From Oscillospiraceae bacterium (GTDB taxonomy: Bacteria; Bacillota; Clostridia; Oscillospirales; Oscillospiraceae): DNA of 10,955 bases. Positions 6,637 through 10,955 of the stretch are shown piece by piece (the stretch's first letter is position 1; each line of letters starts with the position of its first letter). The position numbers were made by a program, and so were the translations under genes. The stretch is from positions 1-10,955 of the forward strand of contig CAJGCI010000057.1 of NCBI GenBank assembly GCA_904501855.1, in the 5' to 3' direction. A model generated the notes under the pieces. That model searched no databases and was not told the DNA's origin. It saw nothing but the letters and a program-made list of their open reading frames with translations.

Positions 6637-6645
6637 TGATAGAAT
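6637..6645 (+). promoter_or_regulatory. Extended -10 promoter for the DMT membrane protein
   Basis: TGATAGAAT matches the extended -10 form TGnTATAAT (TAGAAT at 6640-6645). At the normal distance upstream only TGTCCG or CTGTCC is found, a weak -35, which would fit dependence on the TGn element or an activator. The expected start near 6652 leaves a leader of about 27 bases. Confidence 0.45.
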
Positions 6646-6662
6646 AACCGAAGATTCTTGAA

Positions 6663-6669
6663 AAGGGAG
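6663..6669 (+). promoter_or_regulatory. Ribosome binding site fixing the DMT gene start
   Basis: AAGGGAG ends 9 bases before the ATG at 6679. An in-frame TTG at 6658 lies before the site and so cannot use it; the ATG is the supported start. Confidence 0.7.
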
Positions 6670-6678
6670 CCGTTAATC

Positions 6679-7587
6679 ATGGGTTATGTATTGCTGGGTA
6701 TTTTGGCCGGAATCGGACTTCCGGTACAGACCAGTGTGAATAATCGTCTGAAACCGAGGGTAGGAGGTCCCGAGCGGACCAGCCTTATTTCCTTCTTCGT
6801 GGGAAGCATGTTTCTCCTGCTGTGGGTTCTGGCAACGGAAGGAACTGCACGGCTGCCATTTGACCGAACAGCAGGCTATCCGTTCTGGATCTGGACTGGA
6901 GGCGCGTTCGGCGTCTGCTTCCTGTTGGGAAATCTGTTTCTCATCTCCCGGGTGGGCAGCGCCAATACGGTCATTTATCCCGTTGTCGGTCAGATCATCA
7001 TGGGACTTCTGGTGGATCATTTCGGATGGTTTATGGCAGACGTCCAGAAACTGACGATCCTGCGGGCACTGGGAGGCGTTCTGGTACTTGTCGGTATGCT
7101 TGTGATTACGGGGACAGGAGAGGAGACAGGCGCGGAGAAGAAATCCGTTTCCTGGCAGGTTCCGGTGATCGGCATCGGCATCGGTATGCTCAGCGCGGCG
7201 CAGACAGCCATCAATGCCAGGCTGGGAACAGCACTGGATAACCCGGTGCAGGCCGCCCTGGTTTCTTTCTCGGTGGGAGCGATCCTGCTCCTGCTTATCT
7301 GTCTGCTCCCCGGAATAAGAAAACAGCCGCCAGGAAAGGAGCCTGTTCCGGTATGGACGTGGTTCAGTGGCGTTCTGGGTGCATTTTTTGTGCTCACCAA
7401 TCTTTACGTTGCGGGCCGCATCGGGACCGGCATCGCCGTAGTGGCATCTCTCACCGGTACGGTGGCCGGAGGTCTTCTTATCGATCAGTACGGCTGGCTC
7501 GGTACTCCTGTTCGCAGGATCACGGTGCGCAAATGTCTGGGCCTTCTGATGATGATGGCCGGGGTCGTCATGGTCCGGCTCCTCTGA
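6679..7587 (+). CDS. DMT-superfamily membrane protein with two fused YdcZ (DUF606) domains
   Basis: A 302-residue polytopic inner-membrane protein of the drug/metabolite transporter superfamily, the only plus-strand gene. It is an internal duplication of the roughly 140-residue YdcZ unit. Repeat 1 has GLPVQTSVNNRL, SLISFFVGSMFLLL, GNLFLISRVGSANTVI and GQIIMGLLVDHFGWF. Repeat 2 has MLSAAQTAINARLG, ALVSFSVGAILLLL, TNLYVAGRIGTGIAVV and GTVAGGLLIDQYGW, in the same order. About ten transmembrane helices are expected, five per repeat, with a hydrophilic linker around GTGEETGAEKKS. Single-domain YdcZ proteins are usually encoded as pairs, so this looks like the fused form. Substrate unknown; export of a small molecule is a family-level guess. 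It is divergent from the TetR regulator and convergent with clpB, from which a shared hairpin separates it. Confidence 0.92.
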   Translation: MGYVLLGILAGIGLPVQTSVNNRLKPRVGGPERTSLISFFVGSMFLLLWVLATEGTARLPFDRTAGYPFWIWTGGAFGVCFLLGNLFLISRVGSANTVIYPVVGQIIMGLLVDHFGWFMADVQKLTILRALGGVLVLVGMLVITGTGEETGAEKKSVSWQVPVIGIGIGMLSAAQTAINARLGTALDNPVQAALVSFSVGAILLLLICLLPGIRKQPPGKEPVPVWTWFSGVLGAFFVLTNLYVAGRIGTGIAVVASLTGTVAGGLLIDQYGWLGTPVRRITVRKCLGLLMMMAGVVMVRLL

Positions 7588-7606
7588 TGAAAAAAGCGAA
7601 AAAACT

Positions 7607-7634
7607 GCTCCTGCCGTGAACAAACGGCAGGAGC
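7607..7634. terminator. Hairpin terminator between the convergent DMT gene and clpB
   Basis: A perfect 11-bp inverted repeat, GCTCCTGCCGT / ACGGCAGGAGC (arms 7607-7617 and 7624-7634), with a 6-base loop, lies between the two converging stop codons. On the minus strand it is followed by AGTTTTTTCGCTTTTTT, a strong intrinsic terminator for clpB. On the plus strand the trailing TTCTGTATTC is a poor T tract, so termination of the DMT transcript there may be weaker. Confidence 0.88.
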
Positions 7635-7651
7635 TTCTGTATTCATTGGTG

Positions 7652-10240
7652 TTATCTGGTCTTGCACACCAGTTCTCCGTCTTCCACATCCACAACGATC
7701 GTGGATCCGGCTTTCAGATCGCCTTCCAGAATCTTTCGGGCAACGAGAGTCTCTACAGAACTCTGCAGATAGCGTTTCAGCGGACGTGCGCCGTAGATGG
7801 GATCAAAGCCCCGGTCGATGACCAGCTGTTTTGCAGCTTCGGTGATGTCCAGGCTCAGGGTCCGGTCTGCCAGACGATTCCGCAGAGAAGCCACCAGATT
7901 GTCGATGATTCCGGTAAGATTCTCCTTCGTGAGAGGACGGAACATGATGATCTCATCCAGACGGTTGAGAAATTCCGGACGGAAGGAGCGCTTCAGTTCT
8001 GCCTGAACCATATCCCTTGCCGATTCGGAGATCTCTCCGTTGTCGGTGATGCCATCCAGCAGATACTGGCTGCCCAGATTGCTGGTAAGGATGATGATGG
8101 TGTTCTTGAAATCTACGGTTCTTCCCTGAGAATCGGTGATGCGTCCGTCATCCAGGATCTGAAGCAGGATATTGAACACATCGGGATGAGCTTTTTCCAC
8201 TTCATCAAAAAGGATGACCGAATAGGGCTTCCGGCGAACCGCTTCTGTCAGCTGGCCGCCTTCATCATAACCGACATATCCCGGGGGAGCACCAATGAGG
8301 CGTGATACGGAAAACTTCTCCATATACTCGGTCATATCAATGCGCACCATGTTGTGCTCATCGTCAAACAGGCATTCGGCCAGACTCTTGGCAAGCTCCG
8401 TTTTTCCGACACCGGTGGGGCCCAGGAACATGAAGGACCCGATGGGACGGTTGGGGTCGGAGATTCCGGCACGGGAGCGAAGAATCGCTTCCGTGACACG
8501 CTGAACGGCCTCATCCTGACCGATGACACGCTTGTGGATCGTTTCGTCAAGATGCAGAAGCTTCTGACGTTCTCCCTCCACCAGGCGGGATACCGGAATG
8601 CCGGTCCACTTGGCAACGATGGAAGCGATCTCGTCTTCCGTGACAGTATCGTGGACCATCGTATCGGCCTTGCGGTCTTCACTGCGGCGCTCCGCGTCTT
8701 CCAGTTTGCTCTCCAGGGCCGGGAGATCCGAGTACTTGAGACGCGCTGCGGTCTCATAATCGAAGCTCTGCTGTGCGTTTTCGATCTCTGCATGGATCCG
8801 TTCCAGATCCGCTTTCAGCTGTTTGACTTCATCCACGCTGTTCTTTTCTTCTTCCCAGCGGGATTTCATCGCATTAAAGGAATCTTTCAGATTCGCGAGT
8901 TCCTCGGTCAGTTTGGCCAGACGGTCTTTGGACAGCTGGTCATCTTCTCTCTTGAGAGCCATTTCCTCAATTTCCAGCTGCATGATCTTACGGCGGAGAT
9001 CGTCCATCTCTGCCGGCATGGAATCCATTTCCGTGCGGATCAGGGCACAGGCCTCATCCACCAGATCGATAGCCTTATCGGGGAGGAAACGGTCGGTGAT
9101 ATAACGGTTGGAAAGGGTAGCGGCAGCGACCAGTGCGTTGTCATGGATCCGAACGCCATGATAGACTTCATAACGCTCCTTCAGTCCACGGAGGATGGAG
9201 ATGGTGTCTTCTACCGTTGGCTCATCCACCATGACCGGCTGGAAGCGGCGTTCCAGGGCCGCATCTTTTTCAATATATTTATGATACTCATCCAGGGTGG
9301 TGGCACCGATACAGTGCAGTTCACCGCGCGCCAGCATCGGTTTCAGAAGGTTTCCGGCATCCATGCTGCCTTCGGTCTTTCCTGCACCCACAATGGTGTG
9401 GAGTTCATCGATGAACAGAATGATTCCGCCCTCGGATTTCTTGATCTCTTCCAGTACGGCTTTCAAACGCTCTTCAAATTCGCCGCGGTATTTGGCGCCG
9501 GCGATGAGAGCACCCATGTCCAGAGAGAAGATGGTCTTGTCTTTCAGTCCTTCGGGAACGTCGCCTCTCACGATTCGCTGGGCGAGTCCCTCTGCGATGG
9601 CAGTCTTTCCGACACCCGGTTCACCGATGAGGACCGGGTTGTTTTTGGTCTTGCGGGAGAGGATCCGGATGACGTTCCGTATCTCGGAATCACGCCCGAT
9701 CACCGGGTCCATCTCGTTCTCCCGTGCCCGTTTCACCAGATCCGTTCCGTATTTTGTCAGGGCATCGTAAGTTCCTTCCGGATTGTCGCTGGTCACCGGA
9801 CCGCTTCGAACCTTGGAAAGCTCGCTGACAAATCCGTTTTTTGTAATTCCGTGATCGGCAAAGATCTTTTTGATCTCCGGGGTGTTGTTCGCAAAGATCC
9901 CGATCATGATATGTTCCACGGACAGATATTCGTCCCCCATGCTCTTTGCGGATTTTTCTGCCGCTTTCAGAACACGGTCAGCTTCCGGTGAGAGATAGAC
10001 CTGAGAATTGGATCCGCCCACTTTGGGCAGTTTGGAGATGGCAAGATCCAGTTCACCCAGAAGCTTGTTGCAGTCAACGCCCATCCTGCTGAAGATGGAG
10101 GGGATCAAACCGCCGTCCTGATCGACGAGGGCATAGAGCAGATGTTCCGGAGTGATATACTGGTTCTGATTCTCCTCCGCCATGTTCTGTGCGGTCTGGA
10201 TCATCTCAACCGTTTTTTGTGTGAAGTTGTTTGCATTCAT
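7652..10240 (-). CDS. clpB: ClpB, AAA+ protein disaggregase (Hsp100)
   Basis: Hexameric ATP-driven chaperone that pulls polypeptides out of aggregates with DnaK/DnaJ/GrpE during heat and other stress; cytoplasmic. The 862-residue length is standard. It has an N-terminal Clp repeat domain (about 1-145), then AAA-1 with Walker A GEPGVGKT (206-213), Walker B ILFIDE (274-279), pore loop KYRG (250-253) and arginine fingers ERR (330-332). The coiled-coil M domain (about 405-525), rich in Glu, Lys and Leu, distinguishes ClpB from ClpA and short ClpC proteins. AAA-2 has Walker A GPTGVGKT (607-614), pore loop GYVGYDEGG (654-662), Walker B VILFDE (675-680) and FRPEFLNRLDE. AAAGGAG lies about 10 bases before the ATG. 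It follows the RHH protein gene by only 36 bp, and I see no CIRCE or CtsR operator in that gap; its promoter is therefore probably upstream, beyond the right edge. Confidence 0.98.
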   Translation of the reverse strand: MNANNFTQKTVEMIQTAQNMAEENQNQYITPEHLLYALVDQDGGLIPSIFSRMGVDCNKLLGELDLAISKLPKVGGSNSQVYLSPEADRVLKAAEKSAKSMGDEYLSVEHIMIGIFANNTPEIKKIFADHGITKNGFVSELSKVRSGPVTSDNPEGTYDALTKYGTDLVKRARENEMDPVIGRDSEIRNVIRILSRKTKNNPVLIGEPGVGKTAIAEGLAQRIVRGDVPEGLKDKTIFSLDMGALIAGAKYRGEFEERLKAVLEEIKKSEGGIILFIDELHTIVGAGKTEGSMDAGNLLKPMLARGELHCIGATTLDEYHKYIEKDAALERRFQPVMVDEPTVEDTISILRGLKERYEVYHGVRIHDNALVAAATLSNRYITDRFLPDKAIDLVDEACALIRTEMDSMPAEMDDLRRKIMQLEIEEMALKREDDQLSKDRLAKLTEELANLKDSFNAMKSRWEEEKNSVDEVKQLKADLERIHAEIENAQQSFDYETAARLKYSDLPALESKLEDAERRSEDRKADTMVHDTVTEDEIASIVAKWTGIPVSRLVEGERQKLLHLDETIHKRVIGQDEAVQRVTEAILRSRAGISDPNRPIGSFMFLGPTGVGKTELAKSLAECLFDDEHNMVRIDMTEYMEKFSVSRLIGAPPGYVGYDEGGQLTEAVRRKPYSVILFDEVEKAHPDVFNILLQILDDGRITDSQGRTVDFKNTIIILTSNLGSQYLLDGITDNGEISESARDMVQAELKRSFRPEFLNRLDEIIMFRPLTKENLTGIIDNLVASLRNRLADRTLSLDITEAAKQLVIDRGFDPIYGARPLKRYLQSSVETLVARKILEGDLKAGSTIVVDVEDGELVCKTR

Positions 10241-10276
10241 AATAATACACTCCTTTCTTTCGAGGGGATCGCTATG

Positions 10277-10927
10277 TTAAATGAGGATTTTCTGCGTGTT
10301 CATCAGCTGATAATACTGCCGCTCAATGTCCGAGGCGGAAACCCGGCCGTTCAGGTATGCCTTCATGAGAGAATCGAAGGTCTGAATGTAATCGGACAGC
10401 ACGGACGCCAGATCATCGGAAGTGCATTCCTTCTGAGGCATGGCAATACTGCGGACGAATTTGCCGTCATATAGGGCGTAGTCGATGGTCTGACCGCCCA
10501 GAAGGGGGGCAAGATCCCGGTCTTCCACGTGTTTCCAGATCCGGAAAAACTCCGTCATGGACTGAATCAGAGCTGCAGACTGAGTGCGGAAGATCACAGA
10601 CAGTTCTCCGATGGAGGCTTCCGCGTTGCGGTACAGTTCCACTTCATATTTCACTGTGGGGCGGTACTTATACTCCAGACTGGATTTCAGGGACATGGTA
10701 AAGTTGTTGGGAGAAAAGAACGGAACCAGTTCCCGGGAGGGCAGTACCAGCTGTTCAATAGCGGAAAAGATATCATTGATCCGCCGTTCCGGCGTGACCA
10801 TATCCACATATTCCGCCAGGATCTGATTAATAAGATTGGAACGATTCGTTCCCAGCTTATGTGCAAGAAGATCCACTTCGTGGACCACATCTTCTGACAG
10901 CATCAGACTGTAAAGGGTCTTTTTCAT
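10277..10927 (-). CDS. Ribbon-helix-helix (CopG/Arc-like) DNA-binding protein with unrecognised C-terminal domain
   Basis: 216 residues. The N-terminus has the RHH pattern: a short polar/hydrophobic strand (KKTLYSLMLS, 2-11), helix 1 (EDVVHEVDLLAHKLG), a turn TNRS, and helix 2 (NLINQILAEYVDMV). This normally forms a dimeric DNA-binding fold in which the strand enters the major groove. The remaining roughly 160 residues are mostly helical and charged, with no motif I recognise; they could be a sensing or oligomerisation domain. No transmembrane segment or signal peptide is visible. It lies 36 bp upstream of clpB on the same strand, so co-transcription is likely and a role in controlling clpB or its own operon is an attractive but unproven idea. 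ATG at 10927 is chosen because the AAGGAG site is 11 bases upstream; the alternative GTG at 10936 lies only 2 bases from it. Confidence 0.85.
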   Translation of the reverse strand: MKKTLYSLMLSEDVVHEVDLLAHKLGTNRSNLINQILAEYVDMVTPERRINDIFSAIEQLVLPSRELVPFFSPNNFTMSLKSSLEYKYRPTVKYEVELYRNAEASIGELSVIFRTQSAALIQSMTEFFRIWKHVEDRDLAPLLGGQTIDYALYDGKFVRSIAMPQKECTSDDLASVLSDYIQTFDSLMKAYLNGRVSASDIERQYYQLMNTQKILI

Positions 10928-10938
10928 AGCGCGCACAT

Positions 10939-10944
10939 CTCCTT
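10939..10944 (-). promoter_or_regulatory. Ribosome binding site fixing the RHH gene start
   Basis: AAGGAG on the minus strand ends 11 bases before the ATG at 10927, slightly long but usable, whereas the in-frame GTG at 10936 is only 2 bases away. The promoter of the RHH-clpB unit lies beyond the right edge. Confidence 0.6.
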
Positions 10945-10955
10945 TTTTGTTTACA

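Noticed and set aside
6673..7695. A 340-codon open frame on the minus strand across the DMT gene and its terminator
   Set aside because: It runs through the terminator hairpin and into the clpB end, is extremely polar, and is antisense to a clear membrane protein.
8354..9991. A 545-codon open frame on the plus strand, opposite clpB
   Set aside because: It lies wholly antisense to a gene with unmistakable ClpB motifs, shows no recognisable domain, and is rich in His, Phe and Gln as expected from reading the opposite strand of a coding frame.
10241..10276. Possible CIRCE or CtsR operator before clpB
   Set aside because: The 36-base gap holds only the ribosome site. No TTAGCACTC-N9-GAGTGCTAA repeat and no GGTCAAA-type direct repeat is seen.

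Overview
The window looks like chromosome from a strictly anaerobic member of the Clostridia, most likely Lachnospiraceae or a related gut family. The clues are a PAS-linked [FeFe]-hydrogenase-like protein with ferredoxin-type clusters, good Shine-Dalgarno sites before every gene, TTGNNN/TATAAT-like promoters, and G+C of roughly one half judged by eye. The family assignment is inference from gene content. No mobile element, phage gene, CRISPR array, tRNA or rRNA is visible. Coding density is high and no gene-free stretch reaches 300 bases; the longest gaps are 163 bp (3674-3836), 142 bp (6537-6678) and 100 bp (5876-5975).

Layout, read right to left because every gene but one is on the minus strand. 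(1) 10927-7652: a ribbon-helix-helix DNA-binding protein with an unrecognised C-terminal domain, then the disaggregase ClpB 36 bp downstream, closed by a perfect 11-bp hairpin terminator. (2) 6679-7587, plus strand: a duplicated YdcZ-type DMT membrane protein, divergent from a TetR-family repressor (6536-5976). The shared intergenic region carries a good sigma-A promoter for tetR with a palindrome at its expected start site, and a weaker extended -10 promoter for the transporter. (3) 5875-3837: peptide chain release factor 3 (prfC) with its own promoter, then a small RseC-like redox membrane protein 26 bp downstream, closed by another perfect 11-bp hairpin terminator. (4) 3673 to the left edge: larB and larC (abutting, 0 bp), a sensory-type [FeFe]-hydrogenase-like protein with a PAS domain 40 bp further on, and the first codons of another gene in an ATGA overlap, running off the window.

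How the genes may work together: units 1 and 3 are housekeeping (protein disaggregation; termination-factor recycling) with less usual companions, the RHH protein and the RseC homologue. Unit 4 is the most intriguing. It joins two steps of nickel-pincer nucleotide cofactor synthesis (LarB carboxylation, LarC nickel insertion) to a hydrogenase-like redox or H2 sensor that keeps the four cluster-ligating cysteines but has lost the usual proton-transfer cysteine. LarE and the LarA-type client enzyme are not in the window. The sensor's likely output partner is the gene cut by the left edge. Nothing here amounts to a clearly new system; the best leads are the sensor/Lar operon and the RHH-clpB pair.
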